Part shown: in pieces, positions 14,901-28,637 of the stretch
How positions within the stretch are numbered: position 1 is the first letter of the stretch
How the letters are laid out: every line of letters begins with the position of its first letter
NCBI RefSeq assembly: GCF_028389875.1
Contig: NC_084676.1
Coordinates: 5,642,001-5,706,000 of the forward strand
DNA length: 64,000 bases
Source of the DNA: Rhea pennata
Lineage: Eukaryota > Chordata > Aves > Rheiformes > Rheidae
Reading direction: 5' to 3'
The notes under the pieces: generated by a model
The model's database searches: none
What the model was told of the DNA's origin: nothing
The model's input: only the letters and a program-made list of their open reading frames with translations
Position numbers and translations under genes: made by a program

Positions 14901-17900
14901 GAAGAAAGTGAAAACACCCCTTGTTGGTTGTGATGAGCTGTCTGGCCGCTCACCAGATCTCTGGGAACCAAATTCTTAGATTTGCTTCATCTGTCATGGA
15001 ATCATAATTAAAATTGGTCCTCTCTAGCACTCCATCTTGCCACACTTTGCCTTGCTACGGCATTCACACTCATTATTACTTATAAATGAAGTACACAAAA
15101 ATATTCAACTTTAGAAGCTGGTCACTGTAGATTTACGCGTACCAGCAAAAGCCAGTTGTGTCATACGAGCCGAGCAGACTCCCTCCCGCCAGCTAGAGGA
15201 AGTGATCTCCCGAAGACATTACAAGGAGCTGTTTGTTACAGCTTTGTGCAGCCAACACCGCTCACTGTCAGCACAGCCAAATAGCACACTGTGCACAGCG
15301 CGCTGCCTGGAGAAGAATGTGCTTGCTGACTGCACCTTTTCATCCTGATAAGGATTTTCAAGGTCATGTTCACTCCCTCCCCGTTTCTCCTCAGCTCGAG
15401 TGAAATTCCAGGCATGCAGCCCTGGGCCCGAGGTTACATTCCCACCCTCCGCGTCGCCTGGAAACCGGCACAACCTGTCACATTCCTCTGCACTAATAAA
15501 CCCCAGCAGGCTTATTTACTTTCAAGTGGCTACCTAGGTTTAGAAACACCTTTCTCCTGAGAGCAAACACTCAAGGAATTACACCTGCCTCCATGCTAGC
15601 AGCAGTTACTCTGTAACCGAGCTGAGCAGCTTGCCTGCCACAGAGTCGGGGGCAGGAAGGGGAGGATAAGTCTACAATCAAGCTTGTGACCTCTAGGATT
15701 AACTTTTCCAAATTAACCATTTCATATAAAAACAGATCGCAGTGTAGGCCAAAACTTAACCAAACTCATGGGACCAATAAAGGGCCTGCAGTCATAATTC
15801 ACATTGTGTACGCTAAAGCACATCTCTAGGTAATTTAGTAAGCCTGCCTATCCTTTGTGGAGCCTGCCTTAAAAGAGCCCCTTTGACCCCTCTCCACAAA
15901 GCGGGAGGCTCGAACCAGCCCACATCTGCAGCAAGCAGGGAAGAGCGGGCTGACTGCCAGCCTGTTGGGCCGCAGAAGAGATGTAGCAGACCTCAGGGGG
16001 CAAGGCCCAGGAATGCCCTCTCCTTGGGGTCCAGGGGATATGTTACTGGGAGTATTCAGCAGATTGGAAGACCACCGAATTTACTGCAGACCCACAGAAG
16101 GCTGCACAGAACCATCTGAGAAGCACTGCAGCTTCCACAGCCCCTCGCTGCACTCCAGGATTACACCTGCTGTTGCATCTCCCAGGAGAGACTGCCCGAG
16201 GCGGTCACAAAGCTTGTTCTCCCAGCCGTAGCACAGACCCACAGCCACTTTTTCATCCTACTACCCTATACGAAAAATTTCCATGAAAAAAAAATTCCAG
16301 CACTACAGGCTGTTGCCCACGAGTCACCTATGCACATATACAACAAGGTAAGGACCTGCATAAACTGCTTAGACCACTTCCTAACTACTCAAGAATCACA
16401 CAAGCTGCCTGCTTACAAAGCAAGCTAATTATACAATCTGTTAAGCATGTATGCATGCACACCAGTGCTTTGAGTCATTAGAGCAGAGAATTTATACTTC
16501 ACTGCACGCATCTTGCTCTTTGTGCCTGTGTGCCTAGATACAGCCAAAATGAACACAAATATCTGGAATGTCTGTAGCTTGCTGGCCAATACATCCAAAC
16601 ACAAAGCTGAGTCTTTCGAGAACCTGACTAACTACACATGACCTAGAGGTGCACATATAGCTTTCCTAACGACATTTAAAATCCCTACTTCATTTTTTTT
16701 TCCAGTCATCTGAAAGCTCCACATACAGCATGACATTTAAGCCACATGCTTTTCTTAAACTATAAAAGTGATCTTAATAAAGAAAAAAACAGTGCAGGTG
16801 ATCAATTTTAAAGACAGCGCTCAACATTATGACAGGCAGTGCTGCTGGCTCCAATGCAGCTAACTACCCAAGAATTTAATCCCAACACAAGGGCCCTCTG
16901 GGCTCGCTGGCATACTGGGAATCCTCCGTTCCTATGGCAGCAGCCACTCCTCGACTGCTAAGCAGCACGGCCGAAAGCCTGCCAGATGGAGATCCTCATC
17001 CTAGGTATTTACCATACAGATAATGCCACAGCCTGCAAGCCTTTAGAGAAGCTGGTTCATCCCTTCGGTCATTTTGTCTTCATTTGGAAGTACCTGATTT
17101 TTCTCCCACTGAATTCAGGCAGAACTATTTTGATTTTTAACAGTTATCTTCATATAACGCCACATGTACAATCCAAACAACTTCTGAGCAGGTATCCAGA
17201 CTAGCACTTCACAGATGTCCTCCTCTTCAATTTTTACTTCTCATGTAACATTAATTGTCAAGGTTAAAAAAACATGGCACAAAGCACAAAACTCTGGAGC
17301 GACAGACAGGAGATGTGCCTGGGCTTGGCACTTTAGCTACGTTTTCATTCTGTTCTGTACTCATTAACAAAGCATCAGGGTGCTTTTTATGTAAAAACTG
17401 ACAGCAACAGCTATGCCTTCTGTGGATCAGATGTTGTTTCTGGCATTTCTTGTTTTTGAAAGAACTTCTGCTCAAGATTTTGCTGCACATTTTTAGATCT
17501 CCAAATACTCAACACCATCAGCAAATAAGTTCCACCCCTTTAATTCAATTGGGCTTATCCCCACAGCACCATTCCATCCTGTGGCAAACCTTTTCCTAAG
17601 GGACCGCATGCTACACCTTAGGCTATACTTTCAGAGCGATGTACTCAACACTGGACTTTCCCATTTGTACCTTTTGGGCATTGTCACTTAAGCTCATTAT
17701 TCTTTAAAAAGAACTTCAAATTAGAAGGATTTTATGCATTTGATGCATAAGGCATAAAATACATACTTTTAGTATCATTTAGGGGTTTAGTGAGACAGCC
17801 ATAGCACATCCATTTTCACAAGTGTGTTTCCCTTCCCTGCACGTTATTGGAAGCAGCAGATGTAGTATATGATCAAGAGACTAAGCCTTTAGCTGTTTCG

Positions 17901-19008
17901 TGTTTGTCTTGGAAGGTAAGAGCTGGTCAAAATAAGCTCTTAAAATCTCATATGGATCTCACAGTTCTAAGTTGTGATAGGAACTCACATCTTCCCATCA
18001 TACCAGGCCTTAGGGCATGTTCATCTGTAACAAAGAGGTATATTTTCTCCTTTTTAGTTTTTTTCCAGTTTCAGTTAATCCAGGGGATCTAATCAGGAAA
18101 CAAAAATGATATTGATACCTCAATGTTTTCCTCACAAATTAAGCCCTTCTTGAACCAGCCAAACAGATGCAGCTCACGGAATGTGTAGATGTTTTAAACT
18201 ACATTTACTCTCCCCTAAATATTTTCTTGTAGGGCAAAATATCCTTAGGTCACAAGGACCTTAGATTGAGGCACACTGTGTCGTTCCAGGAGGAACGGGA
18301 AAAGAGGCTGCATTACTCTCCCAAAAGTCATACTTTAGAGCCAAACTAACAACTCAATTGCTATGAGCAACTCTTTCATACACCCACCGTTTTCACATAA
18401 CCTACTGACTATTTTGACTATTTAAATTACCACTGCTGGATTTTCAGGCTAACGCCTCCACCAGGAGTTGTTGTCCTCATGTCAAGAGAGATGTCAGCAG
18501 AGATTCCAAAACAGGATCTCTGTCTTGATGCACGTAGGTTGTATTCATCTCCAGCTTCTGTAATAAGAACCTTTTATTAAAATTTAGAGGGCAGGATTCT
18601 GAAAAACAAGATACTTTAGATCTATCAAGTCTCTTGCACTACAAACTTTGACCTAAATTCAAGTCCTGTATAACTGACATTATCAAGAAGACATCCTTTC
18701 CAATTTCTCCATCACGTTTCCTCTTCTTTCTCTCATCCAAAAAAAGAAAAAAGAATTTTTTTGCAGATAATGAAAAGTACTATTTTGTTCCAAGATCCCT
18801 GAATATCTATTTTTACACATCAATTTTCATAGCCTTTATAACTGTCAAAGGATAAAAGCAGCTGAAAATAAATGAAAACCCATTTTAAGTGTTGTTCAGT
18901 AACAAAAAACAATTCTGAACAGGCATACTAATTTATTAGCAGCTCAGCTAAATCAATCATAACCAGTAGTTTAGCCAGTTTACAAAGGCCAAATTGAAAC
19001 ACCTTGGC

Positions 19009-19031
19009 AAAAAAAAAAAAAAAAAAAAAAA
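19009..19031. repeat. A23 homopolymer
   Basis: This is an uninterrupted A run in the intron. No recognisable retroposed sequence precedes it, so I cannot say whether it is the tail of an old insertion. Confidence 0.9.
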
Positions 19032-22000
19032 GTTCTGCTGACCTTGTCTAGTATCTTTAAGCTAACCCACAGATGGATCCAGAGTACTAACTTGCTATCA
19101 AGTTCCAAAATCAGTGATGAATCTGCAGAACTATTAAAAATGCAGACTGCACTAGCAGAGGTCTTTGAACACTCCTCCCTCACGTTAATCACGTCCTTGA
19201 TTCATTGTCCTTTCAATAATTGCCAAATCAATGTCATAAACACACGCTTCTACTGTTCCAGGCCAGAGGAGACAAAGGACAGGGATATTTCAGAAACTGC
19301 AGTGCCTGAGATGAATGCAAGAGAGAATTTCAATGTCATCTTACATTGATGACAGCATTTCAGACAGAAGTTTACAAGTGTTTTTCTAGGCCCCCCAGTA
19401 ACCACACACTGAGCAAGAAAGCCAACATGCAGGCAAAATGGTGCTCTGCAGATAGGCACACAGAAGAGACATCCAGAGATGAATAAACACCCTTTCAGGT
19501 GTCACTCTCATTGAGTACTTAGAGCAGATGGAATTTCAGCCCACAGCACACCATTAAGAATGCAGCAACCTTTGATATTTAAGCTGTCTGCTTTGAAAGG
19601 CAAACGGCAAGTGGCAAGTGCTGCCTTACTGACCCCATGCTCGCGGCTCTGGTGCCAGGCCACATTCACTGCTATGGCACCAACTCCACCACAAGCCGTT
19701 TCACTTTTGGCGGTTCACAGAAGAGCTACTCATTCAGCAGGTCACTGCTACAAAACCACACAATCCTTGCACCATTTCAGCTTATGGCAACAGCAGAAAG
19801 AGAGCGCAGAAAGAGAGGGCATAGCCTCTGTGAGCCAGCTAGCTCACCGAGGAGGCAGATGTGCAGCAGCATTCAAGGACTTAGAACATCCCCCAGCAGC
19901 AAGCTTAGCCAACCTGGCCTACTCTAGTACTTTATGCAGAACTATACAGACAGCAAGTGCAGCAAGATCAGGTCTAACAAAGCAAATAATTGTACAGCTT
20001 TGTACAGCAGAGGCCCCATGCACCAGAAGAGACATAACCTTTGCTACATGCCTCCACAATTACAATGTGAGACAGCAACAGGGAATCTAGGCCTCTTCTC
20101 CGATCACCAATAAACAGGACCTTCCTGTGACTGAATCTGAAAACAACTAAACAGGAGTAAGAGATCATTTGTTACTTCTGTGCGAACCAGAAAAATGAAT
20201 AAAAAGTCCTTAGTGAATTCAGTACCTTGCCCTGTTTCCTTGTTCAGCTAAATCAAGGAATTCCAGAAGCAGACTGTTACAAAACAGGAGCAGGAAAGCT
20301 AAATCAGACAAGTTCTTCACAGCAAATTTCAAAAAGGGACTAACCTCTCTAGGGAAAAAGAGCATGGGAATTTTGCTGACTTTTTCCATCCAACATGGAT
20401 ATATTTTAGATTCTTCCCAGGGTAAAACTGGAGAGCAAAAGGAAAGAGATCACAAACCAAAAAACCAAGCAATTCTGAAATGAGCCATCAGGAACACTGA
20501 GGAAAAGTGCAGTAAGTAGCACTGTGTTGTTCCAGGTTCAAGAACAAACAAAAGCTTTTCCAAAGAGTAAACAAAAAATTTAGGTTTGCTGATCATACTA
20601 ATCAGTCAAAATTTAAATACTAGGCAGAACTTTAAGTCAAAAGATGCAAATGCTTTAGGAACTGACTGTAGCAATACAGAAACATTTGCCATCACAGAAA
20701 TCCCAGGACAATCCAAGACTAGCTGGACACGAGTCAGCTGTGTGACCAAACCGATGAATCCTATGCAGGATGGAGGCTGTTAGAATGACTCTGAGGAAGG
20801 CTAGGGCAGGTAAAGGACAGCTGACTGTTGTACCAGAGCAGTTAAGGACTGTAAGTCTGTCTGACCTCTGTCCACACCATACCAGGAACAAAGATCAAAG
20901 AGAATTACATGAGAAGTCCAAACCTCACATCAGTATTTCAGGCTTATGTTAAACTCAGGTTTTTCAGCAAGACTCTTCTCAGTTGCCACTCCATCTGCAG
21001 AGTATCGTTTAGACCGGTGACGAAAGGGCAAAGTCAATGACATTCACACCAGAAATTCTACGTTGTCACAGAGCAAGCACTGGTTGTAACAACCCAAGTC
21101 AGAGCAAACAGCTATGCTGCAGCAGTATTTTTGTCCATTTGTGAGAGCAGGAGTTGAGCATTGTCTATAACGCTTAAAGGCTTTGTCAATCCACAAGCAT
21201 TAACAAGAGTAAGTTCGTATTCATTCTACTGTTACATGAAGAATAGAGGCTATATTCCCAAAAGCTGATGTACTTCACTTGTTCAAAGTACTTCTTTCAA
21301 ATATCAGCGCTCCTCAGGCTCTATTATATACATATATATACACACCACACCGCCATCTTTACCTATGGGATACAAAAGTTTAGAAATTATATTTGACATT
21401 AAAATCAGCTGAGAAAGACATGTTAACAAGCTGTCAAGTCTATTTACTTCACCTAGAATGTTAAGCTCTACAATCTGTATTTTTTGCAGGTCTCTGCTAT
21501 ATGTTTTGTTCAAAACTTGCAGATTATCCTAATAAAATAATGTTCAAAAGCACACACAAAAAAACTTTCAATAGAGTGAAAATTAAGAGTAATAGATCTA
21601 CTACATCAGCTAGTCTTCTCCCTTTGCTGGAGAAGCATTAGACCCTCTGGACATCTCATTTCAGCAAGAAGGTCATCTACTTCTAGGGAGTCTGGAGTAA
21701 TGTGTTTAATCGCTAAAGGATTTGCAAGCTATACATCAATATGCACGTAGCACTTTTCATCATGACGTGAGTCCTATTGTACATTTATGAATGGATTGCT
21801 TTGCCTCTAGCTTCGACATGGATATAAACAAGGATTTTAATCTTCAATTAAAGTTAAATAACTCCTTCCTTCTGCTTAGGGAGGTGCTTAAACAAATTTG
21901 CAATAGTAGAGTCTATCTACAGTATATTTCTTGTGCTAATGTAACTCTGTAAATATTCTTAAAGTACTTATTTTATGGAAGGCTTTAAACAACCTTTAAG

Positions 22001-23233
22001 CATGATCATAAGAGCCACGCAACAGTGATACACTACTTGTTGGGAGAAAAGTAGAAGCAACAAGCACTGGGAGAAAAAAAAAGTACTCTGAACAGAGAGG
22101 GGAACAGAATGACATGACACAACAATTCACTATCTTGCCTTCAACTGCAAAAACACTAAGAGGAAGTAAATCTCACATGTGTCTACAAAACAAATTAATA
22201 CTCCGATTGCAAAATCCTTAGTTCATACTGATGTAACTCCATTATTTCTGTACCTTTCTTGAGACATCTTTATTACTCATGAAGCAGTAGCATTAAACAA
22301 CATTTCAGGCTTTGTCATCAGCAATATACTCAATAAGATGCACCACTATTGTCATTCACAGGTGTTGCCACACATCTGCTTAACTCTTCCAGGAAAGTAA
22401 CTGAGAAGCAAATATTCCTTTCAAGATTTTTGTAGTGAACTGATTTATTTCACTGAAAACCTATTCTGCAGACTCATCCACACAGAGTTCTTGATACTTG
22501 TGTACTAAATCTGATAGTGAAGAAAACACTTACAGTACTCAGAAGCAAGTGTCACAAACAGATTTCCAAGCAGAATGATTATAAATGTGAATTACAACCA
22601 CTCAAATTGTTTTCATTCGTGTTACTACATAGCAAAACACTGAACAACACTCAGGAGCTCACCTGTATTGGCTGCTTTCCTTTCTCAAGGATTCATGACA
22701 GCAGCCACAGAAATATGACAGAATATGGTCTGATATAAAACAAACTCTTCCAAAATAATCACTGCCTGTTCATGTGTTCTAGAGCAGGCCTGTGAACTGC
22801 AGAAAGTTCAGCTGTGGTCATGTCGTCTTCTAATACAAGAGGAGAAGAGAAAAGGTCCTTGGGAAGGAAGAACCAAGACAGTCACCTTGAGTTAGAGACT
22901 ATTGACCACGCTTAAAAAGGATCATCAGAGCATCTAAGTCACTGAAGTCAACACAACACAACTTACCATAACTACCATGCAAAACAGCAGGAGACTGCAT
23001 CTGGGAAATCTGACAACACAAAGTGGTACAGGGTGTTAGCTACAGACTATTAGACAAATAGAGAATAACTATGAGAAAAACGTAACACCATTTGCTTTAG
23101 GGACAACAGCAGCATTTACAAAGACTCCGTGAAGACAAGCCGAGAATGATAACCATAAATTCTGAAGAGATATCAGTGATGTATTTTGGATCATGAAAAA
23201 GAAAAAAAAATCAGGAGTTACTATATTCAAATA

Positions 23234-23235
<2 letters not shown>

Positions 23236-23272
<37 letters not shown>

Positions 23273-23300
23273 TTTAAAGAGAGAGAGAGAGAGAGAGAGA
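23236..23300. repeat. Compound simple repeat T34 ... (GA)11
   Basis: Thirty-four uninterrupted T residues (23,236-23,269) are followed by GCTTTTAAA and then eleven GA dinucleotides (23,279-23,300). The short open frame that reads through it is an artefact. Confidence 0.95.
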
Positions 23301-26300
23301 CTTCAGGCAGAGACTATCTCTTTATTAGACAAATGAAAAACTACCTGTTTCAAAACACTGGAAAATTTTCCACATAAGAATTAAAGTCAACTTCCCATCA
23401 AAGCAACAGATAGTTTGTGTTACTTTAATACTTAGATCTTGTATTGTGCAAAATACTTATTAACAATACAAAAAAAGGAAAAAATGGCAAGTCTAGTTTA
23501 CTGCCTTACTAACTAAAAAGTTACTTAGGTTAGCTGGATGTAAAAGTAACTTGAAGGAATTTCAGAAAAAAATAAACAAGTTGGTGGCTGGACTACTAGA
23601 GCAAAGAGTGATCACATGTTGAGAAATGTTGAGTAACATATTGAACAGAACAATTTAACCTCCTTATTCTATGCAGGATTCATATATATCACTAATCAAA
23701 CACACCAGGGCATCAGCACATACACACTCCAACAAAAAAAATCTATGTCCTAAACTTCTGCTTATTCCATTTCAAGTTCAACCATGTCAGAACTGTGCAA
23801 TGCAAAAGAGTTATTCATGTTAATGATGTTTGGGGGATTGCTCTTTTGGGGGGAGGGGTTAACAAATCAATATGAGAGCCTCATTTCCAATGCTTTATAC
23901 AGTACGAGTTATCCCTAATTAGATAAGCCTTACAATTTTTTCCTAGAAGTACTTCTTTTATACCAAGTTCTTGCCTGGAAAAAAAATAGGTCTCTGCTAT
24001 TCAGAAATTAGTTCCAAATAACAACAGTCAAAGTTGCATCCCTAGTATCCGCTTGCTATTCACAGAAAGCACTTGGAATAATTTAAAAAGAAATACAGAA
24101 GCAGCTGTTGTGGAAGCGCTGTAATTATGAAGGTCCCTGACTAGCTGAGCCATTGCCTTCCCATTCAGAACAGCCTAAGGAGCAAGCAAAAACAGGGCCA
24201 GTCATATCAGATGTTAAGGAACAGAGGTGGCACCACTCTGAACAAAGGTCAGATCTGAACAGCAAAAAGCCTGTCTAAAGAGCATTGCAACACTAATTGC
24301 TTCTAAAAACTAGAGCAGCATCACTCTGCATGGGCCTTACTCTGCGTGCACTGTTAAAAAAGTACTGTCGGATCATCTTACAGATGAGTGACATAAGATG
24401 CAGAAGCACGGCACACACATGTGGCCTTAGAAACCTGAGTCACCTCAAAGTGAACCATCAGACCTGGTGCTATAGGGACTAAGCAAAATTGAGAGGCTGA
24501 AGACTTCCCCTGAGGCAAAAGCCTGCCACGAGGTAAGTAGACATTTTAGCTAAAGCACTTCATGAAATACTCATGTGCATTACTACAACACAGGCAACAA
24601 GGAAGCCCCTCTCACCTAACTGTCCAGTCTCACAGCAGCTTAAGATGACAGCTGCTACTCCCTTGGTTCCTGCCTGCTTCCCTGTTCCCATCCACATACT
24701 CATCTGTCTCCTCCCTCACACTTTCACAGTTGCAGAGTGAGCTCATCAGCCAGCATAGTATTACACACTCCACCTCCTAAAGAGTATAGGAGCTTCTCTG
24801 TAGCTCTGAATCAGAATGACTGACTGCCACAGCACCATCTCAGAGAGCCCACCAAACACTAAGACTCTTCACAGGAGATGGGCTGCCTAATTTGCAGAGC
24901 TGCAGCAAAGGTGATTTAATCAAATACATTCAATTATCATCTCCCCTCATCCTCTTCAAGGTAATTTGGATAAGCAGCTCAAAACAGCATACTCAATTAA
25001 CCTTTCGAGCATTCAGACTGTGAAAAGCCTGAGTACCACACACCGTAGTGCCCACAATGAAGATGTCAGTGTGAGATGGCTCTTTCAGTGCACTTGAGGG
25101 TTAGGTGTCATAGTCCAATAGCTTGCCATTGCCAATGTTGTCACTCTGCTGACCTACCTCAGAAGCAAAAAAAAATCTGCAGGATCCATGAGCTGAGCCA
25201 ACTTAGAGGCCAGGCAGGTGGTAGGTGATACTGTGGAGTCTGGCCATTAGCAACAGCAGCACTTCCAGCAGCTGCACAGACTCAGCTGGCTCAGAACAAG
25301 GGGAGGCTTGTGAAATCAATCCCCAAGTTGTGCCTGGCACAAAGCAAGTTAACTGTAAAATTGTCAGTCATCAGCATAGCTTTGTAGAGCACTTCTGGGG
25401 CTACCTAAAGTTTCCTGTGCTGCTTTAAAGGCCCAGAAGATTATCCGGACACTGCTGTTCCCCTAGAGACCTTATGGTAGGGCTGTGAGGGATGAAATAG
25501 CAGACAGTCCTCTGTTAAGCTTGCCCTTGTTCCAAGTACAAGGCTAAAGCTGTGTATCATAGAGTCTCAAGTTGTTGCAGGGCCATTTAAGCAACAGTTT
25601 CACTTACGATTCTAATTCAAAATAGTTATGCAATAACCATACATCTCTACTCTGCAAAGAACAAGTGTGAATGACTGCTCTTGCAGATCATATCATTTAT
25701 TGCTTACTTTAAATCAATAAAGCTTTCCTCCAGAGTGAATTCTTCTAAAACAGCAATTAGGTATTTCTGAGAACTAAACAGTTTCACTGAACAATACCAT
25801 TAGTCCTGAAACATCAGCTTGACACCTCAGCCAGAAAGCACTTTATCAGGACTAATTAATCCCCACAGCACCTCTATAAGATCAGCAGAGCAATTTATCT
25901 GTTTTTAACATGTGCTGGATATTTATGTTACTGTGGGGTGGAAGCCATAAGTACTAGAACAAACAGAGAATGCCAAACCACACCAACAGAATGCATCCAG
26001 AAGCAAGGAAAAACCTGGAGGACACTGACAGCTGTAGTACTTGGCTTCTTTACATCTTCCCGTTGCACACTAAACCTCCTGTGAATAACCAAAGAGTCTT
26101 CCAGATGTCACTTAACTGGATGAGTGGCAGTGAAAAGCAGCTAATATTCTATTGGGAGCAGTTTTGTCTGTTGTTTGTTCATTCAATTATCTATGCATGT
26201 AACTTAAAAAGGCGGGGGAAAGCAGTAACCATAGGGTCTGTGAACAAGAGCTCTTCATTTTACTCAAGCAGTTAAAGCTAAATCTTCACTACCACAAGCA

Positions 26301-26839
26301 AGCTGACCTTGCCATAATAGTAAGGTGAAATTTCTAAACAACATGATTTATAGATTTCTTCCAAAAGGAGTTAAATAATTATTTAACAATAATTCCTCAA
26401 CACACTTTAAAAGTCTGCTGAGCTGAACAAAGATTTGCATTTAATTTTTTCGTGTTCCATAAGGAAAGAAGATAAAAGAATGATTTTAGCTGTTCTAAAG
26501 TCAATGCCAACACTCTCTCTCAGTATATGCACATCTGTGTGTGTAACCCCCCATAGTGATGCTCTTGTTAGAAGGAACCCGTATCTGTTGTTCCCAGCTA
26601 TCCTTCCAAGTTTTAAGTGAGCTTACACAATAAAGCAAAGGAGGACACTATCTCAGAAAGTCACCACCGTCTTCAAAGTGATCTAACATAGAGCTTGTCT
26701 TGTGCGTCTTGCAGAAGAAACACAAAGGTTGATTTTTATAATTGAAGAGGTTTGAATGATTTCAGCTCCAATTCGCTTGTCCCAATTACAGGTTCAGCCA
26801 GCATCAACTCGCCCTGGAAGATTCCTGGTATCAGCAATT

Positions 26840-26859
26840 AAAAAAAAAAAAAAAAAAAA
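26840..26859. repeat. A20 homopolymer
   Basis: An uninterrupted A-rich run in WWC1 intron 1. A second A-rich patch with AAAT units lies at about 27,205-27,236. Confidence 0.85.
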
Positions 26860-28614
26860 GTACCACCATCACAGTCCTATGTCCCATCTCTGTTTCCCTG
26901 TGAATTAGCACTTCCATAGGACAAACCAATTTCCTTTTACTCCAAAAAAAAGTTTTTATAAGAATGCAACCTCTAGGAACAGGTGTCTAAATATATAGGA
27001 CTTGCATTTGGACTGCATTAAAGAAAAGACTGCATTTCTATTATTATCGGTTCTACACCACGGGAAAATGGGTATCACTGGCCTATATGGATATATTGAA
27101 GTGCCTGTGCCTTATAATAAAATAAACAGTTATCTTTGGGAATGTAAATGTGAGAAAAAAGCAATTTGCATACATATGACTAGGTGTTTGGTTAGTTAGC
27201 AGTAAAAAAAATAAAATAAAAATAAATAAATAAAAAAGCAACAGCAGGCATCAAACTAGCAGCCTGCTGCTATATGACCTATACTGCTGCCAATGATGAA
27301 AGCTCTGTAGGTAAGATACAAAGTTAGAGAGGAAAAATGCTGTATCTGAGATTTTTTTTTTCCTCCTTACACTGTTGATTTCCACCTGCAGAAAAGCACA
27401 GCCCCTTTTGTTCTTAAAGCCTCTTAATGCCCTCTCCTCTTCAAGTTCTTTCATTTTGGAGAACTTCCATGTTTCAGTTAGCTAAATCTAGTTTTATTCC
27501 ACTGCTTAAAGTTATGCTGTGGACAGATAATACACATGGCAAGGCAGCTGCATAATGAAATTTTAGTGTGATGTTCACATTTTTAAATCTTTAATACAGG
27601 AGGTTTGGAGATCAGGTGTACACTGCAGACCAGGCATGAGAAGCTTCAAAAACAAAACAATACAGAAGAGAAAATATACGGCAATATTTCACACAAAATC
27701 TAGAAGGCTGCCTTAGAGGGGCACAGCTAGGTGACTATGCTCTATACATAATCTGCTTAGTTTTTCTTCAGTAATATCCTCAGGCTCAACAATCCTGAAG
27801 ATTCAAAGCTGAAAATGTCTGGTGCTTATTAGTAGCTTCACCAAGCTAAATTGAGAACTACTCTTATTTTACTACTTTTCACTCTCAACGGAAGCCCAGT
27901 GATTGGGGTAAATGTGAAGTTCAGTTCAGCTTCATCTAAAATAACCTAGAAAAAACTGCCTATACCACCATGGCAGTAGGGAGAGTCATGAGAACACAAC
28001 TGGAGAATGGGGCTGCTTATCAGGCATCTCCAAATCCTAACTACAGTTAGGAAGCTTTAGAGTTGAAAGGTAAAGTGAAGAGAAAAAACTGTCCTTTCTC
28101 AAAATAAGATGAGGAAGAGGAGAGGTTCCCCTAAACATGACAAGCTAAGAAAGTGTACATCCACTTGCTGTATCCCGAACAAACCAACAATAACACACCA
28201 GTAAAACAGTTACACACCTCTACTCCATGTCTGAGGAAAGCAGATCTTATTTGAACCATTTTTCTATTCATGCAATTCCTGATTCACAGCTATTTTTAAG
28301 AACAGATACCAGCTGGTGCTAACATATTTCTGAGATACCATTCTTATTTTTTATTTGGTAATCAGTAAAACCAGTTAAAAGCAGCTTATAATGCAGATAT
28401 ATACTCTTTTAAGAAAGCAGTTGTGACATGTGCCATGTCATACCAAACGGTATGCACAGTGTATGACTGAAATAATCACACTTGCTTCTAAAATCAGGAA
28501 TAACAAACTTCTTTCTCCAGTTCAGTAAGGTTTGGTTTGCCATTATACTGTATCCAAGTCCTGAAATACCTAATGACTTTAAAACAAAGCAAGCTACTTG
28601 AGCTTCTTTTTACC

Positions 28615-28637
28615 GGGGGAGGGGGGGGAGGGGGGGG
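28615..28637. repeat. G-rich tract (G5-A-G8-A-G7)
   Basis: Twenty of these bases are G, interrupted by single A residues on the plus strand, so the WWC1 pre-mRNA would carry C-runs here. Such tracts can form G-quadruplexes and are prone to sequencing and length error. Confidence 0.85.

Noticed and set aside
15905..15920. A minus-strand GGTTCGAGCC word resembling a tRNA B box.
   Set aside because: No matching A box, acceptor stem or anticodon arm can be folded around it.
19560..20090. A 176-codon plus-strand open frame in WWC1 intron 1.
   Set aside because: About one frame of this length is expected by chance in 64 kb on six frames. The product resembles no family and shows no coding bias.
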